From positions 124,001 through 188,000 of the forward strand of contig NZ_VIRS01000018.1 in assembly GCF_006912135.1 (NCBI RefSeq): a stretch of 64,000 bases of DNA, given 5' to 3'. Under the pieces are notes generated by a model. The model was not told the DNA's origin. It saw only the letters and a program-made list of their open reading frames with translations, and made no database searches. This DNA comes from Cryptosporangium phraense (GTDB lineage Bacteria > Actinomycetota > Actinomycetes > Mycobacteriales > Cryptosporangiaceae). Below, piece after piece: positions 27,179-35,786 of the stretch. Made by a program: the position numbers and the translations under genes. Positions within the stretch are counted from its first letter, which is position 1, and every line of letters begins with the position of its first letter.

Positions 27179-27964
27179 ATGAAGCGGCTGATTCTTCTAC
27201 TCGTCGGGTTCGGCGCCGTGATGGCGGTCGTCGGGAGCCTGACCAGCGCGCTGGCCGGTACCGGCGTCGGTTCGCTGGTGGTCGGCGTCGGTGGGGCGAT
27301 CGGCGCGCTGTGGCTCTACCGGCGGGTGATCGGGCGGCTCGAGCAGCGTCCGGTGACCGAGGTGGCCTGGACCGGGCGGGGCCTGCTGACCGGGTCGCTG
27401 TTGGGGCTCGGGCTGTTCACGGTGACGTTCGCGCTGATCGCGATGTTCGGCGGGGTCGAGAGCCTCGGGTGGGGATCGTTCGTCGCGTTCCTGGCCGCGG
27501 TCGGGATCAACGTCGGGGCCGCGGTGACCGAGGAGATCGTGTTCCGGGCGGTGCTGTTCCGGATCGTGCAGGAGCGTTGGGGGACGCGGGTCGCGCTGGC
27601 CGTCTCGGCGGTGCTGTTCGGTCTGCTGCACTTGGTGAACAAGGGCGCGACGGTCTGGGGCGCGATCGCGATCGCCATCGAGGCCGGTCTGATGCTCGGG
27701 GCTGCGTACGCGCTGACCCGGAACCTGTGGTTCCCGATCGGGCTGCACTTCGGGTGGAACATGGCCGAGGGTGGGCTGTTCGGTACGACGGTGTCGGGTT
27801 CGACCAACCACGGTGGGCTGCTGCACTCGGTGTTGGACGGGCCGGCCGCGCTGACCGGTGGTTCGTTCGGGCCGGAGGCCAGCGTGTTCGCGATCCTGGC
27901 CTGTGGGATCCCGGCGGTGCTGTTTCTTCGGATCGCGCGCCGGCGCGCCCTTGCGCCCGCGTAG
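27179..27964 (+). CDS. CPBP-family intramembrane metalloprotease
   Basis: 261 residues from ATG 27179, with CAGGGAG upstream. About seven hydrophobic segments. The glutamate motif TEEIVFRAVLFR, then GLLHLVNKGA and GLHFGWNMAEG supply the Glu and His/Asn residues of the CAAX-protease/bacteriocin-processing (CPBP) family. In bacteria such proteins take part in immunity to peptides or protein maturation; the substrate is unknown. Followed by a 12-bp terminator hairpin shared with the convergent gene. Confidence 0.9.
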   Translation: MKRLILLLVGFGAVMAVVGSLTSALAGTGVGSLVVGVGGAIGALWLYRRVIGRLEQRPVTEVAWTGRGLLTGSLLGLGLFTVTFALIAMFGGVESLGWGSFVAFLAAVGINVGAAVTEEIVFRAVLFRIVQERWGTRVALAVSAVLFGLLHLVNKGATVWGAIAIAIEAGLMLGAAYALTRNLWFPIGLHFGWNMAEGGLFGTTVSGSTNHGGLLHSVLDGPAALTGGSFGPEASVFAILACGIPAVLFLRIARRRALAPA

Positions 27965-27976
27965 TGGTTGAGGACC

Positions 27977-28005
27977 GAGCCCCGGCGCGAGGTGCGCCGG
28001 GGCTC
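27977..28005. terminator. bidirectional terminator hairpin
   Basis: A perfect 12-bp stem (GAGCCCCGGCGC and its complement) with loop GAGGT lies between the CPBP gene and the convergent secreted-protein gene. It can serve both. Confidence 0.75.
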
Positions 28006-28022
28006 GTCGAGGTGGTGCGGGT

Positions 28023-28421
28023 TCAGGGCGCGCTCGGCGCCGCCTCCGGCGTGGTGGACGCCTCGGGCGAGGCGGCCTCGCTCGCGGACGCGGACGCGGA
28101 AACGGTCGCCGCCGCGGGTTCCGTGGAGGTGGCGGGGGCGGGAGCGCCCTGTGCGCCGCCGGAGGCGCCCTGCTCCGGGCCGTCGGGACGCGCTCCGGCG
28201 CCCATGTTGCCCATCGGGAACATGTGGGGGCCGCCCTCACGGCCGAAGACGATGAAGAAGCCGATCCACGAGAAGTCGTGGTGCTTGTCGTGCTGTGCTG
28301 CTGGCGTGGCGTTGTCGGGCCCGGGTGCGGGCGGTTCGGCGTAAGCGGCCGGGGCTCCGGCCGCCAGGGCTGCGATCGTGGCGCCCGCTGCAAGGGCACC
28401 GCGCAGGTACGTGGCTTTCAC
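28023..28421 (-). CDS. small secreted protein, Ala/Pro/Ser-rich
   Basis: 132 residues from GTG 28421 (GGAG upstream). A signal peptide (VKATYLRGALAAGATIAALA, cleavage after AYA) is followed by a short conserved-looking core HDKHHDFSWIGFFIVFGREG with PHMFPMGNMG, then a low-complexity Ala/Ser/Pro/Glu tail. It has no membrane anchor at the C-terminus. The His-rich core could bind metal, but this is a guess. No family recognised. Confidence 0.7.
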   Translation of the reverse strand: MKATYLRGALAAGATIAALAAGAPAAYAEPPAPGPDNATPAAQHDKHHDFSWIGFFIVFGREGGPHMFPMGNMGAGARPDGPEQGASGGAQGAPAPATSTEPAAATVSASASASEAASPEASTTPEAAPSAP

Positions 28422-28550
28422 GAAAAACTCCGTTCCGAGAAGGCGATCTTCTGGACGCGGTTCGCGCACCACGAGCGTCTACCCCAAAAGGTGCAAAACA
28501 CCCATCACGGCCGTACCCACAGCAAACTCTTAACGCGGTGGTCCCCAGGG

Positions 28551-29012
28551 TCAGTCGAGGCAGAACTCGTTGCCTTCCGGGTCGGCCATCACGATGTGGC
28601 CGGCGTCCAGCGGGGGTGCCGGCTCGTAGCGGGTCAGGCGCTTCGCGCCGAGCGCGACCAACCGATCGCACTCGGCCTCGAGCGCCGCCATCCGCTCGTC
28701 ACCCCCGAGGCCGGTCGCCGCGCGCACGTCGAGGTGCACCCGGTTCTTGACGACCTTGTGTTCCGGCACCTGCTGGAAGAACACCCGCGGACGAGACCCC
28801 TCCGGGTCCTCGATCGCCGACCGCGAGTTCCGCTGCTCGACCGGCACCCCGATCCGGGCCAGGAACTCGTCCCACGCGGCCAGCGGATCGGCGCCCTCCG
28901 GGAGCACCACCCCGGGTGGACCGGGGATCGCGTACCCGAGGGCCTCGGCCCAGAACCGCGACTGCGCCGCCGGGTCGTGGGCGTCGAACGTGACCTGGAA
29001 ATCGCGGGTCAT
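28551..29012 (-). CDS. VOC-superfamily protein
   Basis: 153 residues. Glyoxalase-like repeats: FQVTFDAHDPAAQSRFWAEA, then VKNRVHLDVRAATGLGGDER and a C-terminal GHIVMADPEGNEFCLD. Its start overlaps the stop of the upstream DinB gene (ATGA), so the two are translated together. The pair stands divergent from a WYL regulator. Substrate unknown. Confidence 0.88.
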   Translation of the reverse strand: MTRDFQVTFDAHDPAAQSRFWAEALGYAIPGPPGVVLPEGADPLAAWDEFLARIGVPVEQRNSRSAIEDPEGSRPRVFFQQVPEHKVVKNRVHLDVRAATGLGGDERMAALEAECDRLVALGAKRLTRYEPAPPLDAGHIVMADPEGNEFCLD

Positions 29013-29542
29013 GGGCGCGCTCCGTTCGTGTGCAGGTACAGGTCGCGCAGCAGGCTGACCTCGGACAGGTGATGGATCAGCTCGCGCTGGACGTGCAGGA
29101 TCAGCGTGGCCATGGGCGAGTCCGGATACGGCTCCTTGTCTCCGACCGGTGCCGCCAGGCCGTCCTCGCCGAGCGACCGGACGCCGGCCAGCCAGACGTC
29201 GACCTGCTCGTCGAGCTGCTGCAGCGCGGTCGCCGCGCGACCGGCGAACTCCCAGGTCTCCCACGACGTGGCGGGCGCGCCGAAGTGCCACGTGTTCCGC
29301 ATCGCGAGCACGCCGAAGATGACGTGGTTGAGCCGCCAGGCGATCGTCGTGAACGGGGCCGGCTCCGGCGGCGGGTACGTGAAGTCCATTGCGAAACTTC
29401 CGTCGCGATGAGGTCGGACCGTCCACGGGTTCGGTGCCGGTGACCAGAAGTATTCGTCGTCGGTCAGCCCGTGCAGCCGGGCCCGGACCTGCTGGTTCCA
29501 CAGGTATTCCCACTGCTCGCGCAGGACGCGGTTCCATTCCAT
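29009..29542 (-). CDS. DinB-family protein
   Basis: 177 residues. Metal-binding His positions appear in RLNHVIFG and LHVQRELIHHLSEVSLLRDL. The N-terminus REQWEYLWNQQVRARLHGLT and the PNPWTVRPHRDGSFAMDF strand match DUF664-type members. Translationally coupled to the VOC gene. It lies head-to-head with the WYL regulator at 29605, about 60 bp away, which may control this two-gene operon. Confidence 0.88.
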   Translation of the reverse strand: MEWNRVLREQWEYLWNQQVRARLHGLTDDEYFWSPAPNPWTVRPHRDGSFAMDFTYPPPEPAPFTTIAWRLNHVIFGVLAMRNTWHFGAPATSWETWEFAGRAATALQQLDEQVDVWLAGVRSLGEDGLAAPVGDKEPYPDSPMATLILHVQRELIHHLSEVSLLRDLYLHTNGARP

Positions 29543-29604
29543 GGCGCCACTCTGGCATCCCAGGCGGACAGGATCCGTCCGCGATGCCTGCGATCGTGGA
29601 AACC

Positions 29605-30537
29605 ATGGACACCACCGAGCGTGTGCTGGCGCTGCTCGGCCTGTTGCAGCAGCGGCAGGTCTGGAGCGGGCCCGAACTCGCCGAGCGGCTCGGGGTCACC
29701 TCCCGGACGGTCCGCCGGGACGTCGAGCGGTTGCGCACGCTCGGGTACCCGGTCCACGCCGGCCAGGGTGTCGGTGGCGGCTACCGGCTCGGCCCCGGCC
29801 AGGACCTGCCTCCGCTGCTGCTGGACGACGAGGAAGCGATCGCGACCGCGGTCTCGCTGCTGATCAGCGCCGGCTCCGGCGACGCCACGCTGCGGGCGCT
29901 GACCAAGCTCGACCGGGTGCTGCCGGCCCGGCTGCGCCGTGAGGTGCGGGCGCTCTCCGGCTCGGTCGAGTCGTTCGGCGGCGGCCGGGCGCGCATCGAC
30001 CCGGACGTCCTGATGACGCTGGCCCGGGCCTGCCGGGACGAGGTCGAGGTGGGTTTCGACTACCCGTCCGCGGACGTGCTCCGCCGCCGGGTGGAGCCGT
30101 ACCGGCTCGTCGCCTCCGACCGGCGGTGGTACCTGTTGGCCTACGACGTCGATCGGGACGGCTGGCGCAGCTTCCGCGTCGACCGGATGACCGACGTCGC
30201 CGCCCGGACCTGGCACTTCCGCCCCCGGCCGGCCCCGCCCGACGCGGCGGCGTTCGTCCAGGAGGGCGTGGCCAGCCGGGTCTACCCGCGCCAGGCCCGG
30301 TTCCTCGTGCACGCGCCGGCCGAGACCGTCCGCGCGCAGGTCTCGGCGTCGGCCGCGGTGGTCCGTCCGCATGCGAGCGGGGGGTGCGAGGTGGTCAGCG
30401 GGGGCGCCGACCTCGACTCGGTGTTGCTGCACGTGCTCCTGCTCGGCCACGACTTCGACGTGCTCGACCCGCCCGACCTGCGCGTCCGAGCCCGGGAGCT
30501 CGCCGAGAAGCTAAGGTCAGCCGCATCCGAGAGGTAG
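29605..30537 (+). CDS. WYL-domain transcriptional regulator
   Basis: 310 residues from ATG 29605 (an in-frame ATG at 29584 is an alternative). The N-terminal winged helix is ELAERLGVTSRTVRRDVERL; the WYL domain lies around residues 140-210 (VGFDYPSADVLRRRVEPYRL, RRWYLLAYDVDRDGWRSFRV); the WCX tail ends the protein. Such regulators often respond to nucleotides or to DNA damage. It is divergent from the DinB-VOC operon, its likely target. The 3' end overlaps the convergent kinase gene by 21 bases. Confidence 0.9.
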   Translation: MDTTERVLALLGLLQQRQVWSGPELAERLGVTSRTVRRDVERLRTLGYPVHAGQGVGGGYRLGPGQDLPPLLLDDEEAIATAVSLLISAGSGDATLRALTKLDRVLPARLRREVRALSGSVESFGGGRARIDPDVLMTLARACRDEVEVGFDYPSADVLRRRVEPYRLVASDRRWYLLAYDVDRDGWRSFRVDRMTDVAARTWHFRPRPAPPDAAAFVQEGVASRVYPRQARFLVHAPAETVRAQVSASAAVVRPHASGGCEVVSGGADLDSVLLHVLLLGHDFDVLDPPDLRVRARELAEKLRSAASER

Positions 30538-32103
30538 GCGAACGGTCACCCGGGTTCCGTGGGGCTCCCCGCCGTCGAGAGTCACCGTGCCTCCGTGCGC
30601 GGAGGTGAGCGTCCGCGCGAGGCTGAGCCCGAGCCCGGCCCCCGGGATCCCCGAGTGCTGGACGTCCGAGCCCCGGTAGAACGCGTCGAAGACGCGTTCG
30701 CGCTCGTCGACCGGGACGCCGAGGCCGCCGTCGGTGATCTCCAGGATCGCGACCGTGTGGTCGGTGCGCAGGCGGATCTCGATCCCCCCGCCGTCCGGGC
30801 TGAACTTGACCGCGTTCGAGAGCAGGTGATCGACGACCTGGCGCAGCCGGTGCCGGTCGCCCTGCAGCTCGGCCGTGTGCGCGTCGACCGTGACCTCGAT
30901 GTTCGACGGTGACTCGAGCGCGCCCGCCGCGCCCTCGACGACCTCGGCGAAGTCGAGCCGCTCGGGCAGCAGGCTCAGCTCGCCGTTCTCGATCGTGCTC
31001 AGGTCCAGCAGGTACTCGATCAGCGCGCGGACCCGGGCGGTGTTGCGGGCGATCACCTCGAGCAGGGCCCGGTCGTCGTCCGGCCAGGTTTCCGCGCTCA
31101 TCGCGAGCAGCTCGGCGTAGGTCGCGATCGCGGTGATCGGCGTGCGCAGCTCGTGGCCGACCAGGTCGACGTAGTTGTTCCGGCTGCGGTCGAGATCGCG
31201 GGTGAGGTCACGTTCCCGGCGGTGCGCGACGAAGTACCCGATCTGGGTGGCGACCGCGGTCGCGAGCGCGTCGACCAACGCGTCGTCGGTCTGGGGCTGG
31301 TCGTAGACGCAGGTCAGCACGCCCAACGGATCCGGCGTGCCCGGCAGCGGCACGGCCAGGATCGATCGGATGCCGAGGGCGGCCGCTCGCTCGTGCTCCG
31401 CGTCGAGCAGCCCGGCCAGGTGGTCGGGAGGCCGCTTCAGGTCCGGGATCCAGACCGGTTCCCCGGTCTGCCAGGCGGTCCCGGTGGTCCCGGTTCCGCG
31501 GACGATCCGGTCCGGCATCACGTCGGTCGGGAAGGCCGACGCCGTCCACTGTCCGGCCGGGAGGAGCGTGTCCGCGATCCCGTCGACCATCCACAGTCCG
31601 ACGTGGGAGCAGCCGAGCGCTTCGGCGATCGTGGCCACCAGCGCCGGGCCGGCCGCCTCCAGCGTCGGCGCGTGCGCGAGCACCCGGGCGACCTGCAGCT
31701 CGCACCGGCTGACCTGCGCCGCTCTCCGTTCGGCGGTGACGTCCTGGATCGTCGCGACCGCACCGGCGTGGGAGCCGTCGGCGGCTCGGACCGGCCGGGC
31801 GTCGAGGTCGACGTATTTCGTCGGGCGGCCGGGGTTCATCAGCCGGACGTCGGCCAGGTGGGTGGGCCGGCCGTCGAGCGCGAGGCGCAGCGGGGTGTCG
31901 TCCGGATGGATGGCCGCACCCGACGGGTGCCTCAGCCGGTCCAGCAGGGCCGTCGTGGCGTCGTGGAGATCGCCGTCGGGCCAGCTCGCGGGCAGCTCGT
32001 GCAGTTCGCGCAGAGCGCGGTTGACGACGACGATCCGCCCGGTCGCATCGCAGGCGATGACGCCGGCCTGCATGCTGTCGAGGAGCGTCTCGGTGAACTG
32101 CAT
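30517..32103 (-). CDS. cytosolic PAS-GAF sensor histidine kinase
   Basis: 528 residues without membrane segments. PAS domain at about 1-125 (DSMQAGVIACDATGRIVVVN), GAF at about 140-290, HisKA with His317 in GHELRTPITAIATYAELL, and an HATPase domain with N box HLLSNAVKFSPDGGG and G boxes DGGLGVP and GAGLGLSLA. It senses a cytosolic signal, possibly light, redox or a small ligand; PAS/GAF residues do not tell which. The receiver-only regulator gene lies 27 bp upstream on the same strand and is its probable partner. Confidence 0.92.
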   Translation of the reverse strand: MQFTETLLDSMQAGVIACDATGRIVVVNRALRELHELPASWPDGDLHDATTALLDRLRHPSGAAIHPDDTPLRLALDGRPTHLADVRLMNPGRPTKYVDLDARPVRAADGSHAGAVATIQDVTAERRAAQVSRCELQVARVLAHAPTLEAAGPALVATIAEALGCSHVGLWMVDGIADTLLPAGQWTASAFPTDVMPDRIVRGTGTTGTAWQTGEPVWIPDLKRPPDHLAGLLDAEHERAAALGIRSILAVPLPGTPDPLGVLTCVYDQPQTDDALVDALATAVATQIGYFVAHRRERDLTRDLDRSRNNYVDLVGHELRTPITAIATYAELLAMSAETWPDDDRALLEVIARNTARVRALIEYLLDLSTIENGELSLLPERLDFAEVVEGAAGALESPSNIEVTVDAHTAELQGDRHRLRQVVDHLLSNAVKFSPDGGGIEIRLRTDHTVAILEITDGGLGVPVDERERVFDAFYRGSDVQHSGIPGAGLGLSLARTLTSAHGGTVTLDGGEPHGTRVTVRLPLGCG

Positions 32104-32130
32104 GGGCCCCGCGTACCCGACGATTTCGGG

Positions 32131-32556
32131 TTAAACCACCCGAGGTGGACGAAGTCTCGGCGTTTCGCGGGGTGCCCGCTCGTCCACCGCGGTGCGGCGG
32201 AGAAGCGCCCGGATGCGGGCCAGCACCTCGTTCAGGCTGAACGGTTTGGTGACGTAGTCGTCGGCGCCCAGCGTGAGCGCGGCGATCTTGTCGTCGGTGC
32301 CGTCGCGGGCGGTGAGCAGCAGTACCGGGATCCGGCTGCCGGTGGAGCGGAGCAGCCTCACTACTTCCAGGCCCTCGATGTCCGGCAGCATGATGTCGAG
32401 GAGCACCAGGTCGGGGCTGCGTTCGCTGATCGCGGCGACGGCTTCTCGGCCGGTGGAGGCGGTCTGGACGTCGAATCCGGCGTAGCACAGGCTCGTTTCG
32501 AGCAGCTCGACGATGTTCGGTTCGTCGTCGACGACCAGTAAGCGGGCCTCGGCCAT
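32131..32556 (-). CDS. response regulator receiver protein lacking an output domain
   Basis: 141 residues from ATG 32556. The receiver is complete: acidic DDE at 10-12, phospho-acceptor Asp54 in LLDIMLPD, Thr in LLLTARD and Lys104 in VTKPF. After the linker ALLRRTAVDERAPRE, where OmpR-type regulators continue into a winged helix, the protein ends. Only 27 bp separate its stop from the kinase start, so the DNA-binding domain is gone. It could act by protein contact, or be the remnant of a deletion that left the kinase intact. Confidence 0.85.
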   Translation of the reverse strand: MAEARLLVVDDEPNIVELLETSLCYAGFDVQTASTGREAVAAISERSPDLVLLDIMLPDIEGLEVVRLLRSTGSRIPVLLLTARDGTDDKIAALTLGADDYVTKPFSLNEVLARIRALLRRTAVDERAPRETPRLRPPRVV

Positions 32557-32686
32557 CGGACTCCTTCGACGAACTGCTGGTCCTCTCGCCTTCGAGGTTC
32601 GCCGAGAATTGCGCCGGCAGCCGGAACCCGATCGATCTCCCACCCTCTTCCCAGCGTTCGCCCATGGTTTTCAGCCGAGCGTGAAC

Positions 32687-32708
32687 CTGACGCCCCGTGA
32701 GGGGTCAG
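32687..32708. promoter_or_regulatory. MerR-type dyad fused to coding sequence
   Basis: CTGACGCCCC, then GTGA, then GGGGTCAG forms a near-perfect dyad typical of MerR/TipA-type promoter operators. It overlaps the first codons of the MerR gene, whereas such sites normally lie upstream of the start. Confidence 0.5.
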
Positions 32709-33371
32709 CGTCCGCGTCGGACCCTGCACCATTTCGACGTCGTCGGGGTTCTCCGGCCGACCGAACGGTCGGCCGGAGGCCACCGTCTCTACACGGCGGA
32801 CGACGCCCGCCGGCTGTACCGGGTGCTCGTGCTGCGGTACCTCGGTTTGTCGTTGGCGGACGTCGCCCGGTCGCTGGACGCGGCCCCGGAGGAACTGGGG
32901 GTGATCATCCGGCGGCAGCGGGCCGCGATCGAGCGGGACCTGGCCTCGCTCCGCGACCAGCTCACCGGCCTCAACCAAGCACTACGCGACTCCCGCGACC
33001 CAGGGATCGACGAGTTGTTCGCGGCGATGGAGGCCATGATGAAATCGAGTTATTTCACACCCGAGCAGCTGGCGGCGGCCCGGGCGCGGCACGGCGAGGC
33101 GGATTTCGACGACTGGCAGGATCGCTGCCGTCGGTTGGTCGCGGCGCTGCGGCCGCACGTGGAGGCGGGAACCGACCCGGCCGACCCGGAGGTGCAGCGG
33201 CTGGCCGGGCGCTGGCGGGACGTCGTCGACGAGATGACCGCGGGCGGCCGCGGGATGCGCTCGGCGATGTATGCCCGGATGGACGGACAGGGCGCCGAGC
33301 GGGCCACCCGCGGTCTGGTCGACCCGGAGTCCTGGGCCTACCTCAAGCGCGCGTTCGCGGTCGGGTTCTAA
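32697..33371 (+). CDS. MerR-family regulator with TipAS-like domain, N-terminus damaged
   Basis: 224 residues from GTG 32697. The MerR helix-turn-helix is recognisable only from RTLHHFDVVGVLRPTERSAG onward, then GHRLYTADDARRLYRVLVLR and a coiled coil. The C-terminal TipAS-type domain (about 105-220) runs from LFAAMEAMMKSSYFTPEQLA to the end. The first helix and turn (usually about 20 residues before RTLHHYD) are missing, replaced by MRGQRPR. GGGGTCAGCGTCCG upstream reads GVSV of the lost helix in another frame. DNA binding is doubtful; this is probably a recent pseudogene. Confidence 0.65.
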   Translation: MRGQRPRRTLHHFDVVGVLRPTERSAGGHRLYTADDARRLYRVLVLRYLGLSLADVARSLDAAPEELGVIIRRQRAAIERDLASLRDQLTGLNQALRDSRDPGIDELFAAMEAMMKSSYFTPEQLAAARARHGEADFDDWQDRCRRLVAALRPHVEAGTDPADPEVQRLAGRWRDVVDEMTAGGRGMRSAMYARMDGQGAERATRGLVDPESWAYLKRAFAVGF

Positions 33372-33724
33372 GTTGCGGGCAGCTTGTCGAAGAAGCCGAC
33401 GACGGTCTTGATGCGGCCCTCGGCGTCCAGCGTGACGACGTCGAAACCGATCGCCAGCGGCTCGGCGCCGGCCGGGCCGAGGCCCCAGCGGAACCGGGCG
33501 ACGCCGTGGTGGGCGTCGACGGTGCCGACCGGGGTGAACACGAGCCCGTCGAACTGCTCGCGGACGCCGGCGATCGTCGCGTCGATCGCGTCCCGGCCCT
33601 GCACGTCGACGAGCGGATCGACGAGCGTGACGTCCTCGGCCCAGTCTTGGGCGAGCTTGGCCCGGCGGGCCTCCGGGTCGGCCTCGTTCCAGACGGCCAG
33701 GTAACGCTCGATCAGGTCGGACAT
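33368..33724 (-). CDS. SnoaL-like/NTF2-fold protein
   Basis: 118 residues of the NTF2-like fold: IERYLAVWNEADPEARRAKL, the WAEDVTLVDPLVDVQGRDAI segment and FDVVTLDAEGRIKTVVGFFD. Members are ketosteroid-isomerase-like or unknown. It is divergent from an XRE regulator with a 19-bp dyad between them, so it is the probable regulated target. Its stop overlaps that of the convergent MerR gene. Confidence 0.87.
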   Translation of the reverse strand: MSDLIERYLAVWNEADPEARRAKLAQDWAEDVTLVDPLVDVQGRDAIDATIAGVREQFDGLVFTPVGTVDAHHGVARFRWGLGPAGAEPLAIGFDVVTLDAEGRIKTVVGFFDKLPAT

Positions 33725-33785
33725 GGCGGTGATCCCTTCGGGTCGGCAACACCGCTGATCGTTCGCCGCCGCCCGGCCGTCGGTC

Positions 33786-33804
33786 GATTCCCTCCGAGGT
33801 AATC
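33786..33804. promoter_or_regulatory. candidate XRE operator
   Basis: A 19-bp dyad with arms GATTCCCTC and GAGGTAATC (one mismatch) around a single C, between the divergent SnoaL-like gene and the XRE gene at 33840. Its position allows control of both. Confidence 0.55.
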
Positions 33805-33839
33805 GCGCCGGTACGACGGCCTGGCTAGCGTCGAGACTC

Positions 33840-34622
33840 GTGACTACGACGGAACCCGCGGTCGGGCAGCTGCTCCGGGAATGGCGGGAGCGGCGTCGGT
33901 TGAGCCAGCTCGAACTCTCGTCGCAAGCAGCGATCTCGACCCGGCACCTGAGCTTCGTCGAGACCGGCCGCTCGCGCCCGACCCCGGAGATGCTCATGAA
34001 GATCACCGAGCACCTGGACGTGCCGCTGCGCGAGCGCAATCAGATCCTGCTCGCCGGCGGCTACGCACCCCGCTACCCGCAGCACGGTCTCGACGAGCCC
34101 GAGCTGGCCAACGTCCGGGCCGCGCTGCGGGCGGTGCTCACCGGTCACGAGCCGCACCCGGCCGTGCTGATCAACCGCTGGTGGGAGCTGCTCGAGGCGA
34201 ACGACGCGATCACGTTCCTGATGACCGACGTCGACCCGGCGCTGTTGGAGCCGCCGGTGAACGTCCTCCGGCTCTCGCTGCACCCGGACGGGCTCGCGCC
34301 GCGGATCGCCAACCTCGGCCAGTGGCGCGCGCACCTGCTCGGGCAGGTCCGCCGCCGGGCCGTGCAGACCGGCGACGCCAAGCTGGCCGCACTGCACGAG
34401 GAGCTGGTCGCCTACCCGGGCGGAACCGGCCCGGCCCTGGCCCCCACCGACGTCGTGCTCCCGCTGCGGTTGCGTCACGAGGGCGGCGAGCTCTCGTTCT
34501 TCTCGATCGCCGCGACCGTCGAGACCGCCGCCGACGTCACCGTGGACGAGCTGGTGATCGAGTCGTTCTTCCCGGCCGACGCCGGCACGGCCGAGCGTCT
34601 GCGTGAGCTGGTCGGAGGATGA
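33840..34622 (+). CDS. XRE regulator with MmyB-like ligand-binding domain
   Basis: 260 residues from GTG 33840. Helix-turn-helix: LREWRERRRLSQLELSSQAA then ISTRHLSFVETGRSRPTPEM. The MmyB-like domain follows (HPAVLINRWWELLEANDAIT, LRLSLHPDGLAPRIANLGQW). It is of the shorter subgroup (RSRPTPEML), different from the three longer paralogues here. Divergent from the SnoaL-like gene, probably its repressor. Confidence 0.9.
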   Translation: MTTTEPAVGQLLREWRERRRLSQLELSSQAAISTRHLSFVETGRSRPTPEMLMKITEHLDVPLRERNQILLAGGYAPRYPQHGLDEPELANVRAALRAVLTGHEPHPAVLINRWWELLEANDAITFLMTDVDPALLEPPVNVLRLSLHPDGLAPRIANLGQWRAHLLGQVRRRAVQTGDAKLAALHEELVAYPGGTGPALAPTDVVLPLRLRHEGGELSFFSIAATVETAADVTVDELVIESFFPADAGTAERLRELVGG

Positions 34623-34649
34623 GGGCCGCACCCGCCGAACCTCCACTTA

Positions 34650-35786
34650 TCAGGAGGGCAATCGGTAGGCGAGGTTGACCGACACCAGGACGGCGGCGAG
34701 GGTGGCGACGACCGCCGGGAGGCCGGTGAATTCGGCGACGCCGCCGACCAGCGCGGGGCCCAGCAGGATGCCGCCGTAGGTGAACGTGGTGAAGCGGGCC
34801 ATGGCCGGAGCCACCTCGTCGCCGGCGAGCGTTCCGACGGCGCTGAACGCCAGCGGCAGCGGAAACGCCATGCCCAGCCCCATCACGGTGAACGCGGCCA
34901 CCGCGAACCACGGCCCCGGGGCCAGCGCGGACGCGCCGAAGCCGAGGGCGGCCAGCGCCAGACCGGCGCGGAAGATAGTCGGGGCCTGGACCCGGGTGGT
35001 GAGGCGGTCGCCGAGCAGGCGGGCCGCGGTCTGGGCGGCGGTGTACGCGGTGACCGCGAGCGTGGCGACGCCGAGCGTGGCGCCCTTGGCGTCCCGGACG
35101 AGCAGGACGCCCCACCCGAGGGCGGCGCCCTCGCACACCATCAGGACGGTGCCGGTCACGCCGAGGAGCACGAGCGGACGCGTCCACCGGGCCGGCTCCC
35201 TGGAATCCGGCAAACGCGGGGCAGCCCCGGGCGCGCGGAGCCCGCGGCCCAGCGCGAGACCCGCCACCAGCAGAGCCCCGCTGACCGAGACGACGAAGAC
35301 GCCGGTGCCCAGGTCCAGGCGGGCCGCGCCCGCCGAGGCCAGCGACGCGGTGACCGTGCTGATGCTCCAGGCCGCATGGCAGCGGTTGAGCAGCGGGCCG
35401 GTTCGGCGCTCGACGGCGACCGCGTGAGCGTTCATCGCGGTGTCGGTGGTGCCGTGGACCGCGCCCAGGGCGGCCACCGCGACGGCCAGCGTGATGACGT
35501 TGCCGCTCAGTCCGGTGGCGGCCAGCAGCACCGGCAGGCCGGCCAGCGACACCCGGAGTACGGCCGCGGTGCCGAAGCGGCGGACGAGCCCGCCGACGCC
35601 CTGCATCGCGGCCAGTGCCGAGAGCGCGAAGACGACGCCGATCGCGCCGACCGTGGCGTCCCCCAGGCCGAGATCGTGTTTCAGGGCGGGCAGCCGGACG
35701 ATGTACGTCGACATCGTCAGACCGTTGAGCAGGAAGACCGCGACCGCGGCCCGTCCGTCAGTGCGTTCGACCGTCGTGGCCGTCAT
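34650..35786 (-). CDS. MFS transporter
   Basis: 378 residues with about twelve hydrophobic segments. The first two helices are linked by VGGLVRRFGTAAVLR, a variant of the MFS loop 2-3 motif. It resembles the small Bcr/fucose-permease-like exporters of actinobacteria (STYIVRLPALKHDLGLGDAT). Its start overlaps the end of the sigma gene on the same strand by 29 bases, so it is probably cotranscribed with the sigma/YCII pair. Substrate unknown. Confidence 0.88.
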   Translation of the reverse strand: MTATTVERTDGRAAVAVFLLNGLTMSTYIVRLPALKHDLGLGDATVGAIGVVFALSALAAMQGVGGLVRRFGTAAVLRVSLAGLPVLLAATGLSGNVITLAVAVAALGAVHGTTDTAMNAHAVAVERRTGPLLNRCHAAWSISTVTASLASAGAARLDLGTGVFVVSVSGALLVAGLALGRGLRAPGAAPRLPDSREPARWTRPLVLLGVTGTVLMVCEGAALGWGVLLVRDAKGATLGVATLAVTAYTAAQTAARLLGDRLTTRVQAPTIFRAGLALAALGFGASALAPGPWFAVAAFTVMGLGMAFPLPLAFSAVGTLAGDEVAPAMARFTTFTYGGILLGPALVGGVAEFTGLPAVVATLAAVLVSVNLAYRLPS

